IMG/VR virus record: IMGVR_UViG_3300033143_006241
Coordinates: 1-52,390 of that record
Length of the DNA: 52,390 nucleotides
From: a virus
Strand: one strand, 5' to 3'
The notes under the pieces are model-generated. The model was not told where the DNA came from and searched no databases. It saw only the letters and a program-made list of their open reading frames with translations. Position numbers and translations under genes: made by a program. This document shows, one piece after another, positions 33,776 to 41,788 of this stretch (position 1 is its first letter; each line of letters starts with the position of its first letter).

Positions 33776-34528
33776 TTATTGATGAATATGCCTTGTTTCT
33801 ATATTCTCTCTTAATATAAATTCTTTTATTCTCAATTGTGTATCATTCCATACCAAATTAGGATAAGTTTTATCAAAAAAATCAACAGTACAACAAGTAC
33901 CATTTACTCTGCCAACATGTTTCGTTCTAGACAACGCTGGTAATATACTTTTGCATGAATACTCCTTAAAAAAAGCTTCAACTGCCCAATCCCAACCATA
34001 AGCATTTGCATATTTACGAGCAAGCACATCATTATACCAACATTTACTATAACATATTTCCCAATTTTCCTTAAATACACACCACCCTAATCCATGAAAT
34101 GTAGGTGCAGTTACTAACCCACTAAAATCATCACCAGCACTACCCCAATTAAAAAGCCCGTAACACATATAAAATAATGGATTATCTTTAAAAGTCTCGT
34201 AATACCAGTTTGCCAAATCAATAGTGTCAGGTGCTAATAAAAAATCATCTTCCAAATGTACATTAAAATCTGATCCAAGGTTAAACGCATAGCTAAGTAC
34301 ATTGTACATATTATCACGAGCACCAGAATGAGAACGTACCCCAGAAGAATTAGATTTATGTAAAATTATTAAGGGTATAGAACACGTTTCAAGTATATGT
34401 ATACATTCAGTACAATTCTCAGCACTACAAATTATTTTATAATCAGATAAATCCTGGCTTTCTAAAGAATCAAGAAATTGTTTTAAATAATTTGGTCTAT
34501 AACCTACAGGAAAAGTAATAGTTTTCAT
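33776..34528 (-). CDS. GT-A glycosyltransferase (GNT-I-like), 250 aa
   Basis: T-F-P-V-G-Y-R-P-N-Y-L-K-Q-F-L-D-S-L opens the fold. The metal site is F-N-V-H-L-E-D-D-F-L, like the E-D-D of N-acetylglucosaminyltransferase I relatives. Later G-L-G-W-C-V-F, Y-G-W-D-W-A and P-A-L-S-R-T-K-H-V-G complete the active-site loops. The stop of a small upstream frame overlaps its ATG (ATGA). Confidence 0.7.
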   Translation of the reverse strand: MKTITFPVGYRPNYLKQFLDSLESQDLSDYKIICSAENCTECIHILETCSIPLIILHKSNSSGVRSHSGARDNMYNVLSYAFNLGSDFNVHLEDDFLLAPDTIDLANWYYETFKDNPLFYMCYGLFNWGSAGDDFSGLVTAPTFHGLGWCVFKENWEICYSKCWYNDVLARKYANAYGWDWAVEAFFKEYSCKSILPALSRTKHVGRVNGTCCTVDFFDKTYPNLVWNDTQLRIKEFILRENIETRHIHQ

Positions 34529-34669
34529 TTTATTATACCATTTATTCTATCTGTTATTTTTTTCAAATCTTCATCAAAAATATTTATCAAACATTTCTTT
34601 TGACATACCTTTTTTCTTGATATAATCAAGAGCTATAGACGAAGATTTAATTTTAAGTGTTGCCTTCAC
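34525..34669 (-). CDS. Small helical protein broken by one base, about 47 aa if joined
   Basis: From a GTG at 34669 the frame encodes K-A-T-L-K-I-K-S-S-S-I-A-L-D-Y-I-K-K-K-G-M and stops at TGA just after a run of five A on the plus strand (34576-34580). Removing one base of that run joins it to D-E-D-L-K-K-I-T-D-R-I-N-G-I-I-K, whose TGA overlaps the next ATG. The start has no clear ribosome-binding site. Either a recently frameshifted small gene or a homopolymer sequencing error. Confidence 0.4.
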
Positions 34670-34994
34670 GTGCTTTATACCAACATACACCAGTTATTAA
34701 TCCACTGTTTTCAATCATAAAACTCAACCTTTCATCACACAAACAATCAGTTATGGTAGCAATTATAGACAAAGTACTAATACCTATATTGTCGTAATTG
34801 AGAATAAGATCTCCATTATTATCGCGTGCAAAATGAGAAGTTATACCTAATTTTTGCATATCTTTTTCTGCACCAAATAATTTATCTCTATCTAATGTCA
34901 GATAAAACCTGTTGATATCGTCATAATAAATTGGTTCTGACAACTCAATCATTTTATTAATTGTATCTAATACTTCTTGTTTTCTTTTTTCCAT
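34653..34994 (-). CDS. Unknown protein, 113 aa
   Basis: Not recognised. A charged N-terminal helix (EKRKQEVLDTINKMIE) is followed by N-G-D-L-I-L-N-Y-D-N-I and a hydrophobic helix (GISTLSIIATITDCL), then an RLSFMIENSGLITGVCW strand pair. It lies 10 bases downstream of the adenine methylase gene and may belong to that unit. Confidence 0.55.
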   Translation of the reverse strand: MEKRKQEVLDTINKMIELSEPIYYDDINRFYLTLDRDKLFGAEKDMQKLGITSHFARDNNGDLILNYDNIGISTLSIIATITDCLCDERLSFMIENSGLITGVCWYKAREGNT

Positions 34995-35004
34995 TTTACA
35001 CCCC

Positions 35005-35805
35005 TTAATGATAATTTTTAATTATTAAATGTTGATTCCCGCTATCCCCGCTTATCCTACCAGAATGAATTTTAAACATATATTTTTTGAAATAAGAATC
35101 TACAATATACTCCCTGTAAAGTTCTCTTATTAGTTCGCTGTCGCCTATAATCATAAGACATTTATTTTTAGTGGTTTTAAATAAATCAGCCAATCTTTCT
35201 TGATGTTCTCTACCAAACTGACAGTAACCATAATTCTTAAATACAGTGTCATATGGAGGATCTAAAAAAACAAAATTATTTTCATCATTATATTCATTAA
35301 AAATATCCTCAAAAGAAGCCAATCTTATCTCAGTTTGCTTTAATAATTCAACATAACCGGGATTTTTTATTAATTCGAAGTTTGCACCCTTATAACGACC
35401 CCATGGTATATTAAATTTACCGCTCTTATTATAACGTAACATACCCCTAAAAGCTGTTTTACGTAAGTAGTAAAACCTAACAGCCTCGTCCACTAATGTT
35501 TCAATACACATCTCATCTCTTACAAAATAATAAGTAGGCTCGTCTACTTTTAACTTAGAAACCTTTTCATATATTTCAAGAACCTTATCTTCTTTAATTT
35601 GTTGATAAAAATTTATTAACTCTTTATGTACATCAGCAACAATATTTTTCTTAAAATTTAAATCAAAAAAAACGGAGCCGCCACCAATAAAAGGTTCTAT
35701 ATATGTACTAAAACTAGCAGGATAATGGTGACAAAAGCGATCTATTTCTCTACTTTTGCCACCACTCCATTTAATTAATGGTTTTAACTTTAAATTAACT
35801 TGCAT
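35005..35805 (-). CDS. D12-class N6-adenine DNA methyltransferase, 266 aa
   Basis: It methylates adenine in DNA. The alpha-class order is clear: L-I-K-W-S-G-G-K-S (AdoMet motif near the N-terminus), Y-I-E-P-F-I-G-G-G-S-V-F-F (motif I), D-V-H-K-E-L-I-N-F-Y, R-Y-N-K-S-G-x-F-N, and catalytic D-P-P-Y. The length is right for Dam/M.DpnII-like enzymes. I start at ATG 35805; the frame also opens at a TTG 15 bases earlier. It overlaps the end of a candidate PD-(D/E)XK nuclease gene by about 10 bases. Confidence 0.92.
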   Translation of the reverse strand: MQVNLKLKPLIKWSGGKSREIDRFCHHYPASFSTYIEPFIGGGSVFFDLNFKKNIVADVHKELINFYQQIKEDKVLEIYEKVSKLKVDEPTYYFVRDEMCIETLVDEAVRFYYLRKTAFRGMLRYNKSGKFNIPWGRYKGANFELIKNPGYVELLKQTEIRLASFEDIFNEYNDENNFVFLDPPYDTVFKNYGYCQFGREHQERLADLFKTTKNKCLMIIGDSELIRELYREYIVDSYFKKYMFKIHSGRISGDSGNQHLIIKNYH

Positions 35806-36598
35806 ATTGTGTTCTAACAATTGTATTATCTTCTTCTAATATACTAGTATACGAATCTATCAATTCTTTACCTAAAGTTTCATGAAAAGATTCCCATTCA
35901 TCTTTAGTTACATCCAAACCAAAGAGTTTGAAAAAATCAATATACCCAAAAATATACTGCTGTTTAATTGACTTAAAATCGGGGTTTAAACGTATTATGT
36001 CATCCGCATGGGGATATCTTAAAGATACTAAACTAACATGTCCTTTTCCTTCATAAAACTTTTTTAAAGTAATGCTAAGAAGATCTAATTTTTCTACAAT
36101 CTTAGCTGTTTTTTCAGTGTCTAAATTAAAATTATACTTAAGCTCACTAATAAAACAAACATTATTTTGACGTACTGCAACATCCAATTGAATATTTCTA
36201 TCTAAAAACTTTTTTATTAGTGGACCAACCTCATTAGAAATATCTTCACATTTAGATGTAATATATTTTCTAACACCAGCCTCTACAGCACTACCAAATC
36301 TAATAAGTATAGTTTGTTTTGGAAAATCAGAAAGTTCAGGAAACAATAACTCATTTAAAGAACCTTGTTCTTTCTTAGATTTACTAATTATTTTTTTCAT
36401 TTTCTTTTCAGATTTTATTTTATTATGTACTTCGTCTATAATACATTGTTTTAGACCTTCAAACGACTGTCTTGTGCTGCTTGTATGAACAGCTTCAATC
36501 ATAGCGTTATCTGAAGACTGTTCAGTTATTAACCTATACCCACCAACCATTCTAGAACTTAGACCTTTCAACCTTACAAACTCATTTACAAAACCCAT
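35795..36598 (-). CDS. Candidate type II restriction endonuclease (PD-(D/E)XK), 267 aa
   Basis: No named family is recognised by eye, but residues 136-156 read I-Q-L-D139-V-A-V-R-Q-N-N-V-C-F-I-S-E152-L-K154-Y-N, the D-x(12)-E-x-K active site of restriction-type nucleases, with E106 in a helix before it. Size is normal for a type II enzyme. It directly precedes and overlaps the adenine methylase gene, and both are driven by promoter P7. Together this suggests a restriction-modification pair; the recognition site is unknown. Confidence 0.6.
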   Translation of the reverse strand: MGFVNEFVRLKGLSSRMVGGYRLITEQSSDNAMIEAVHTSSTRQSFEGLKQCIIDEVHNKIKSEKKMKKIISKSKKEQGSLNELLFPELSDFPKQTILIRFGSAVEAGVRKYITSKCEDISNEVGPLIKKFLDRNIQLDVAVRQNNVCFISELKYNFNLDTEKTAKIVEKLDLLSITLKKFYEGKGHVSLVSLRYPHADDIIRLNPDFKSIKQQYIFGYIDFFKLFGLDVTKDEWESFHETLGKELIDSYTSILEEDNTIVRTQYAS

Positions 36599-36643
36599 AA
36601 CAAAAATCTCCTTTTATTTCTTATTTTTTATGACTATATTATA

Positions 36644-36660
36644 TGCAGTTTTTGTGCCAA
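36644..36660 (-). promoter_or_regulatory. Sigma-54-type promoter P7 (restriction-methylase pair and beyond)
   Basis: TTGGCACAAAAACTGCA on the minus strand keeps the GG/GC pair 12 bases apart with C in place of T before TGC. The predicted start is near 36633, about 35 bases before the ATG at 36598 (AGGAG present). It is the last such element before the glycan cassette. Confidence 0.8.
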
Positions 36661-36693
36661 ATTTTGAAAATTATTCACCCTATGCCTTAAATG

Positions 36694-37110
36694 TTAAAAT
36701 TTATTTAATATAATGTTTTTCAGAACACCACCGTCTACACTACCTTGTGGGAATGATTTCATTGTTATTCCAACAGCCTCAAATTTATTTTTAAGCCTAC
36801 TAAAATCAATATTGTTTTTAATCCAAATTACTAAAGTGTCTTCAGGAACTTGTGTTGGCAAAAATTCCCTTACTATGTCTAAAAATTCTGAAGTTACCCC
36901 AGCCATTTCATCTAATCCTATAACTAAAACCTCATTTTCCAATTTTTCTAATCGCCTTAATATTCTTACAGATTCCATCTCAGAAATATTTTTAGTTTTA
37001 CCTCTTTGAAATTCTCCTAAAATGATTCTCAAATTACCTAAACGAATAGTATCTTTGTTTTTTATTGCTTCCTTAATACATTCTCTTATTTTTATTTCTA
37101 TATTATTCAT
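36694..37110 (-). CDS. GatB/YqeY-domain-like protein, 138 aa
   Basis: The helical layout follows YqeY: an N-terminal KIRECIKEAIKNKDTIRLGNLRIILGEFQ, a central V-R-E-F-L-P-T-Q-V-P-E-D-T-L (the family's Y-L-P-x-Q-L), and a C-terminal G-S-V-D-G-G-V-L-K-N-I-I matching the D-G-x-x-V-x-x-x-V end. YqeY-like domains occur at the end of GatB and in stand-alone proteins thought to touch tRNA. Its role in a phage is unknown. Confidence 0.65.
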   Translation of the reverse strand: MNNIEIKIRECIKEAIKNKDTIRLGNLRIILGEFQRGKTKNISEMESVRILRRLEKLENEVLVIGLDEMAGVTSEFLDIVREFLPTQVPEDTLVIWIKNNIDFSRLKNKFEAVGITMKSFPQGSVDGGVLKNIILNKF

Positions 37111-37113
37111 ATA

Positions 37114-37353
37114 CTAATTTCCTTTTAATTCATAAGGGGTAGTTACACCAATACCCCAATAATCTAAAAAATATCTTTTTAATTCATCTATTGTTTTATA
37201 ATCTTTTAAAAGTTTCTCTACAATATGTTTAATTTCTTTACGCTTATCACAAACAACATCTAATAATGCAAGTGTTTCATTGGTAGCGTCTGCTACTTTA
37301 AGCTCGTTTTTAAGATGGTATCTATCAAAAACCCCTATTATATATCTTTTCAT
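37114..37353 (-). CDS. Unknown small protein, 79 aa
   Basis: Not recognised. Helical, with a charged centre (VCDKRKEIKHIVEKLLKDYKTIDELKRYFLDYW). It abuts the stop of neither neighbour by more than three bases and is probably co-translated with the glycosyltransferase gene before it and the YqeY-like gene after it. Confidence 0.55.
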   Translation of the reverse strand: MKRYIIGVFDRYHLKNELKVADATNETLALLDVVCDKRKEIKHIVEKLLKDYKTIDELKRYFLDYWGIGVTTPYELKGN

Positions 37354-39543
37354 TTACTTATCCCTAATTATTTTATTTAACGTATCAACATAAAGCTTAC
37401 CTATAACTTGATAACTAAAATTCTCTGTTACGTGTTTTTGAGCAAATAAACCAGTCTCATCAGCTTCTTTTCTATACTCATACACATGCCTCATTACTTC
37501 AGCAGCCTGTTTAACATTTGCTTGAGCCCAGCATTGGTCTGAAATATACCACGGCGTATTAACCATTCCAGATACAGGAGTTAAAATATAATCAATTAAA
37601 TAACTATTACCTTTATTTAAAAATTGATTTACTCCACCATACCCTGTTACTATAGATGGGTTTCCAACCGCCGATGCTTCAGCAATAGGCAACCCGAAGC
37701 CTTCAGCCCGGTTTAAACTAACAAAACAATTACCTAATTTATGTAACTCTAACATTTCTCTACCAGACAACATATCTAATATCAAATATACTCTAGCATA
37801 ATCTTTGCTCTTTGGCATTATCATACTTTCTTTTATTTTTTTAATTGTTTGTACAACAATATTCTGTTCTTGTTTTGAATAACCGTGTCTATGAACTTTA
37901 AGAACTAACGACACCTTATCTTCGTTACTAAAAGCATGCCAATATGCTTTAAGAAGAGAAACAGGATCTTTCTTCTCGGAAAATTGAAACACAGAATAAA
38001 AAATGTAATCATCTTTTTGTGGACCATCCATAACAAACTTATCAACACCGCTAAACTGCGTAGTGTCTATAACATGAGGAACACAATATATAGGAACAGT
38101 CACCCCACTATTACGGAACACTTCCACATTCCATTCACAAGGAACAAGTATAGCATCCATACAATTACAATAACCTATCCAATCGTGGTGTATCTTATCC
38201 GTCTCCCACACAGTGTATCCTACATTTATTTTTCCTTCTTCTCTATACATAGGGTAATGTTCAGGAGTTAAATGAATCAAGTTGATGTCATAATTTATTT
38301 TTTTATTTATATATTTTGATAAATAATTTCCAAGCTCTCCAAGATCAGGACGTTGTTGTTCAAAACTAACAGGTAACAGTGTAAGATCTGCCCCCTGTTC
38401 TATTAAAGCTTTTATATAGTGTCTTGCACAAGAGCCATAACCAGAATTACCACACCATACGGGAAAACCATTTCTTCTTACATATAACGTGTGATTTGGT
38501 ACAGTAACACAATAAACTTTACCAACGTAGTTAACAATTTTTTCAAAACTTTTATTATTTTTACTCCCATTTTTACTACAACAATTACGTTTAAATCTTA
38601 TTCTAATCTCCCAATGATCAGCTTTCGCTGCATACTGTCTATCATATATTTTTACAATATCACCTTTAGAATGTCTTTTGATGTATGATCCACTATATCC
38701 TACTTTTAACAATAACTCCATAAAATCGTTTCTTAGTTTTATTGAGGAAGTATAGTAAGAAGACCCCCCTTTATCATATTCCTCACCAGAAGTACGATTA
38801 TCATGACCGTCTCCTAACATTAACGCTTCAAATAAAATATTTAATTGTTTTTTAGAACAGTTATTTAATATATATCTAGGAATATATTTATCATAACAAT
38901 AACCAAACTTTTCTTTTAAATACACTGCTAATAGTTTATCATTAACAATAACCCTACCATCTTTTCTTATATTTATTTTACCTACTGTAACGAAATCCAA
39001 AGCTTTTGCCATTTTATTTAAATTACTACCATATTGGCGAATTTGAACAATATAGTCATGACGTTTTGTTATAGTTGAAGACCCTTCACTCAAATAATAA
39101 CCTAAAAATTCTAACCACTGCTCTGTTTTTATTTTTCTTCCACATACTTCAATATAGTCTACCCCGGATTTATCCCAAATACCATCTTTTTTAAAATATC
39201 TACATAAACCAAAACACTCTTCTGCTTTCTCAAACCCCCACCCATCAGTTTTATCTTTTTTTCTATGCCAATATTTATTTTGTACATACATACTATGATC
39301 AGGTGTAACTAACAAATCTATACAACTATACTGACTATAAAATTTATACATATCCCCATCCCAATCTTTCTCTATAATATTATCTGGACGATGATATTCT
39401 ATAATATGATTTTCGTTTAATGTACATACTTTATCTTCAAAGTTAACGTTTTCAAATAATTTCCACCCAGAATCTGTTAATAATTCAGTTACTTCATCAT
39501 AACAACCATCTAAAATACTACCCCAATATTTTACTTTTAACAT
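37354..39543 (-). CDS. GT4-type glycosyltransferase interrupted by an intein (729 aa precursor)
   Basis: The exteins are residues 1-13 (M-L-K-V-K-Y-W-G-S-I-L-D-G) and 367-729 (S-G-Y-G-S-C-A-R-H-Y...). Joined, they form one 376-residue GT-B enzyme whose first glycine-rich loop W-G-S-I-L-D-G-S-G-Y-G is rebuilt exactly at the splice point. The C-terminal domain has the GT4 donor motif N-R-A-E-G-F-G-L-P-I-A-E-A. Likely transfers a sugar to a phage or host target. The intact GT4 gene at 40105-41334 has a similar opening. The precursor is inactive until spliced because the first glycine loop is split. Confidence 0.9.
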   Translation of the reverse strand: MLKVKYWGSILDGCYDEVTELLTDSGWKLFENVNFEDKVCTLNENHIIEYHRPDNIIEKDWDGDMYKFYSQYSCIDLLVTPDHSMYVQNKYWHRKKDKTDGWGFEKAEECFGLCRYFKKDGIWDKSGVDYIEVCGRKIKTEQWLEFLGYYLSEGSSTITKRHDYIVQIRQYGSNLNKMAKALDFVTVGKINIRKDGRVIVNDKLLAVYLKEKFGYCYDKYIPRYILNNCSKKQLNILFEALMLGDGHDNRTSGEEYDKGGSSYYTSSIKLRNDFMELLLKVGYSGSYIKRHSKGDIVKIYDRQYAAKADHWEIRIRFKRNCCSKNGSKNNKSFEKIVNYVGKVYCVTVPNHTLYVRRNGFPVWCGNSGYGSCARHYIKALIEQGADLTLLPVSFEQQRPDLGELGNYLSKYINKKINYDINLIHLTPEHYPMYREEGKINVGYTVWETDKIHHDWIGYCNCMDAILVPCEWNVEVFRNSGVTVPIYCVPHVIDTTQFSGVDKFVMDGPQKDDYIFYSVFQFSEKKDPVSLLKAYWHAFSNEDKVSLVLKVHRHGYSKQEQNIVVQTIKKIKESMIMPKSKDYARVYLILDMLSGREMLELHKLGNCFVSLNRAEGFGLPIAEASAVGNPSIVTGYGGVNQFLNKGNSYLIDYILTPVSGMVNTPWYISDQCWAQANVKQAAEVMRHVYEYRKEADETGLFAQKHVTENFSYQVIGKLYVDTLNKIIRDK
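38446..39504 (-). other. Intein in glycosyltransferase, 353 aa
   Basis: It runs from C14 to N366 and is followed by extein S367. Block A is C-Y-D-E-V-T-E-L-L-T-D-S-G-W, block B is T-P-D-H-S-M-Y-V, and the C-terminal block is V-P-N-H-T-L-Y-V-R-R-N-G-F-P-V-W-C-G-N. The penultimate residue is G, not H. The LAGLIDADG helices are W-L-E-F-L-G-Y-Y-L-S-E-G and L-F-E-A-L-M-L-G-D-G, both with their acidic residue, so the homing endonuclease is probably intact. Confidence 0.9.
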
Positions 39544-39554
39544 GATTAAATCCT

Positions 39555-39878
39555 TTATAAACTACTTTTTATACTTGTTGGTAAACATATTATAATAATA
39601 ACCCATAATATATTAGTTATACACCAAACAGTCCAAGCAGGTATATAATAAAATATTTTTAATATAGAAACAATCGTTGGAGCGTTCTCAAACCAATTAC
39701 CTAACTTTGTATAAGTAACATCACTATAAAAATGACCATAACGAGTTCCAAAAAAATCTACATAAGGTGTATCATATTTTAAATAAGACAAGTGCCCGTC
39801 ATGAAAAATATCTGTTGGTTGCCAATCATTTAAATATTTTTTTATAATTGTTAATATTTTTAGTATGTTATAATACAT
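39555..39878 (-). CDS. Unknown protein with C-terminal membrane segment, 107 aa
   Basis: Not recognised. The first 75 residues are aromatic-rich and soluble (FHDGHLSYLKYDTPYVDFF). Residues 78-100 are a hydrophobic stretch (I-P-A-W-T-V-W-C-I-T-N-I-L-W-V-I-I-I-I-C-L) that should span a membrane once. It lies 11 bases from the intein-bearing glycosyltransferase gene, so an anchoring role near that enzyme is possible but unproven. Confidence 0.55.
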   Translation of the reverse strand: MYYNILKILTIIKKYLNDWQPTDIFHDGHLSYLKYDTPYVDFFGTRYGHFYSDVTYTKLGNWFENAPTIVSILKIFYYIPAWTVWCITNILWVIIIICLPTSIKSSL

Positions 39879-39882
39879 TTAT

Positions 39883-40101
39883 TCACTCCTCAAGCATATT
39901 TATTCCACATACTTTGACCTGATCCCACAATAAAATATAACCTCTTTCTTCTAAATAATGACAATAACCATAAGAACAACCGTCGTCATCTTCCCCATAT
40001 TCCCAATACGGACATAATTTTATTTTATACTTGCCGTCTTTGAATCCAAGAGGTGTATAACAATAATCACCGTGAGGTATTTCTGTAAATTTTTTCTTCA
40101 T
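39883..40101 (-). CDS. Small cysteine-bearing phage protein, 72 aa
   Basis: Not named, but the pattern I-P-H-G-D-Y-C-Y-T, then L-C-P-Y-W-E, Y-G-Y-C-H-Y-L-E, L-L-W-D-Q-V-K-V-C-G looks like a small domain held by five cysteines and is reminiscent of short proteins seen in many large phages. No function can be assigned. It lies 3-4 bases from each neighbour. Confidence 0.6.
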   Translation of the reverse strand: MKKKFTEIPHGDYCYTPLGFKDGKYKIKLCPYWEYGEDDDGCSYGYCHYLEERGYILLWDQVKVCGINMLEE

Positions 40102-40104
40102 TTT

Positions 40105-41334
40105 TTAAATACTTACTGATTTAAATATATTTTTATTATCAATTACTGGCTGCGTATTAAGCATATTTGCTGCTTCATTAAATAAGTTTACCCACTTAGG
40201 TACAATACTATGTTCCCATGTAAAATTATTCATAATATATTTATAAGCAGCTTCAGCTTTTTCTTTAGCTTCTTCTGGGTTATCCACTATATGCTTCATT
40301 GTCCTAACAAGGCTACCGATATCAACGAGCGGCCTAAGAACATCGTTATCATTTGGCAAAATAGTATACAGGTTCTCACTTGTTCCAGAATCAACTAAGT
40401 ATGCTATATCTTCATTCATTAATTCTGGTCTTACTGTATTATTTGGTTGAATAACAGGTGTTTTAGTTGCCATTCCCTCCATCCATGCCAAACCGGTACC
40501 TTCACCCAGGTCAGTGCTTACGGCACAGTCACAGGAATTATACAAAAGATTGACAACTGGCACAGGATATCCTTGATTTGGGCCAAAATTTTGAGGAAAT
40601 ATAACATCTGTTTTGAGACTTAACTCTAAACCATTACACACTTCATCGAGATTCCAGCCTTGATCCTTTTGAGCCATGTGGCAATATGCTAATATATTTG
40701 GATTAGTTTTTTTAACCTCTTTATATGCTCTAATAAATCTTGGGATATCCTTTCTTTGTTGATTCCTATTTAAATTCATAAAAATAAATTTATCTGCTTG
40801 CGGGCCAAAATATTTTTTTCTAAATTCTACAGCTTCTTGATCTTGTCTTGGGTAGAAATCATTGTGATTAACTCCATGATAAATAATTCTAATATTTTTT
40901 TCAAGTTTGTCATTACCAAGGGCTTTTAAAGTAGCATCCTTAGCAAACTGCGTATAAGCTACTGGAATATCAACAGAAGTTACAGCTTTTGCCCAAGAAG
41001 GTTTGATAATAGAGTCACACGGGTAATAACAAATGCTAACAAATTTCTTACCAGCAGCTTTTAGTTGTGGTATATACTCTTCCATGAACTTCTTCCTTCC
41101 ATAAGGATCACGCTCTGAATTTAAACCAGCAGGGTATATATTAAACATTTTAGTATACGGAATTTTAGGATCGCCCCAAAAATTAATCCCAAAAATATCA
41201 ATGTCATACTTACCTGTATTATACAAACCAGTAAAAATGTTAGCAGCCACTGTTGAAAAACCGGTTGCTACGGTGGGGCTGTCGCAATAAGCCAAAATTT
41301 TTAATTTCTTTTGTTGTGTTGATTGATTAAACAT
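40105..41334 (-). CDS. GT4-type glycosyltransferase, 409 aa
   Basis: GT-B fold: K-I-L-A-Y-C-D-S-P-T-V-A-T-G-F-S-T-V-A supplies the N-terminal glycine loop, and V-S-T-D-L-G-E-G-T-G-L-A-W-M-E-G-M-A is the C-terminal E-x7-E donor motif, with E-G-T-G-L replacing the common E-G-F-G-L. It is intein-free and probably a paralogue of the gene at 37354-39543. Such pairs in large phages could glycosylate virion proteins or modified DNA bases. Confidence 0.85.
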   Translation of the reverse strand: MFNQSTQQKKLKILAYCDSPTVATGFSTVAANIFTGLYNTGKYDIDIFGINFWGDPKIPYTKMFNIYPAGLNSERDPYGRKKFMEEYIPQLKAAGKKFVSICYYPCDSIIKPSWAKAVTSVDIPVAYTQFAKDATLKALGNDKLEKNIRIIYHGVNHNDFYPRQDQEAVEFRKKYFGPQADKFIFMNLNRNQQRKDIPRFIRAYKEVKKTNPNILAYCHMAQKDQGWNLDEVCNGLELSLKTDVIFPQNFGPNQGYPVPVVNLLYNSCDCAVSTDLGEGTGLAWMEGMATKTPVIQPNNTVRPELMNEDIAYLVDSGTSENLYTILPNDNDVLRPLVDIGSLVRTMKHIVDNPEEAKEKAEAAYKYIMNNFTWEHSIVPKWVNLFNEAANMLNTQPVIDNKNIFKSVSI

Positions 41335-41359
41335 AAAATTTTCCCCTTATCCTATATAA

Positions 41360-41788
41360 TTATTTACACTTTAAATCATTATATCTACAACCTTCTTGTT
41401 GATGAACCCATTCGTGGCATTTCTTACATAATGTTATACAACTGTCAGGGTCATTTGCCTGCATTTTATTTTGCGCATACGGAGTAATATGATGAACATG
41501 TAATTGCGCTGTTTCTGTTGTTGCTCCACATCTCAAACAAGCGTAGTCATCTCTTTCTAAAACAATCTGACGAAGTAATGGGACAACCTCGCGGGAGGTT
41601 GCTTTTTTAAAACCTTTTGGCCACAATTTCTGGTTATAAATTGGACAAGCCTGTTTGCAATTTTCCGAACAATAAAAACGATATTCTGAATTATTTTTAC
41701 ATTTTCCGTTTAATGCTTTAATACGGCTTTTAACTGCCTGATTTGTTGGTATATACTCTTTTCCACAATAAGCACATAATACTATCAA
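41360..41788 (-). CDS. HNH endonuclease, catalytic part (downstream frame of a split gene)
   Basis: The frame carries C-A-Y-C-G, then the HNH core C-L-R-C-G, L-H-V-H-H-I-T-P, N-D-P-D-S-C-I-T-L-C-K-K-C-H: a complete H-N-H with two zinc pairs. The frame can only begin at a TTG without a ribosome-binding site and overlaps the upstream frame by 59 bases. A one-base backward slip on the run of eight A (plus-strand T8 at 41814-41821) would fuse both frames into one protein with an N-terminal zinc ribbon. So this is probably the second half of one homing-type nuclease. Confidence 0.75.
   Translation of the reverse strand: MIVLCAYCGKEYIPTNQAVKSRIKALNGKCKNNSEYRFYCSENCKQACPIYNQKLWPKGFKKATSREVVPLLRQIVLERDDYACLRCGATTETAQLHVHHITPYAQNKMQANDPDSCITLCKKCHEWVHQQEGCRYNDLKCK

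Noticed and set aside
41360-41788. Downstream HNH frame as an independent gene
   Set aside because: Its only possible start is a TTG inside the overlap with no ribosome-binding site, while joining to the upstream frame through the A8 run gives a standard architecture.
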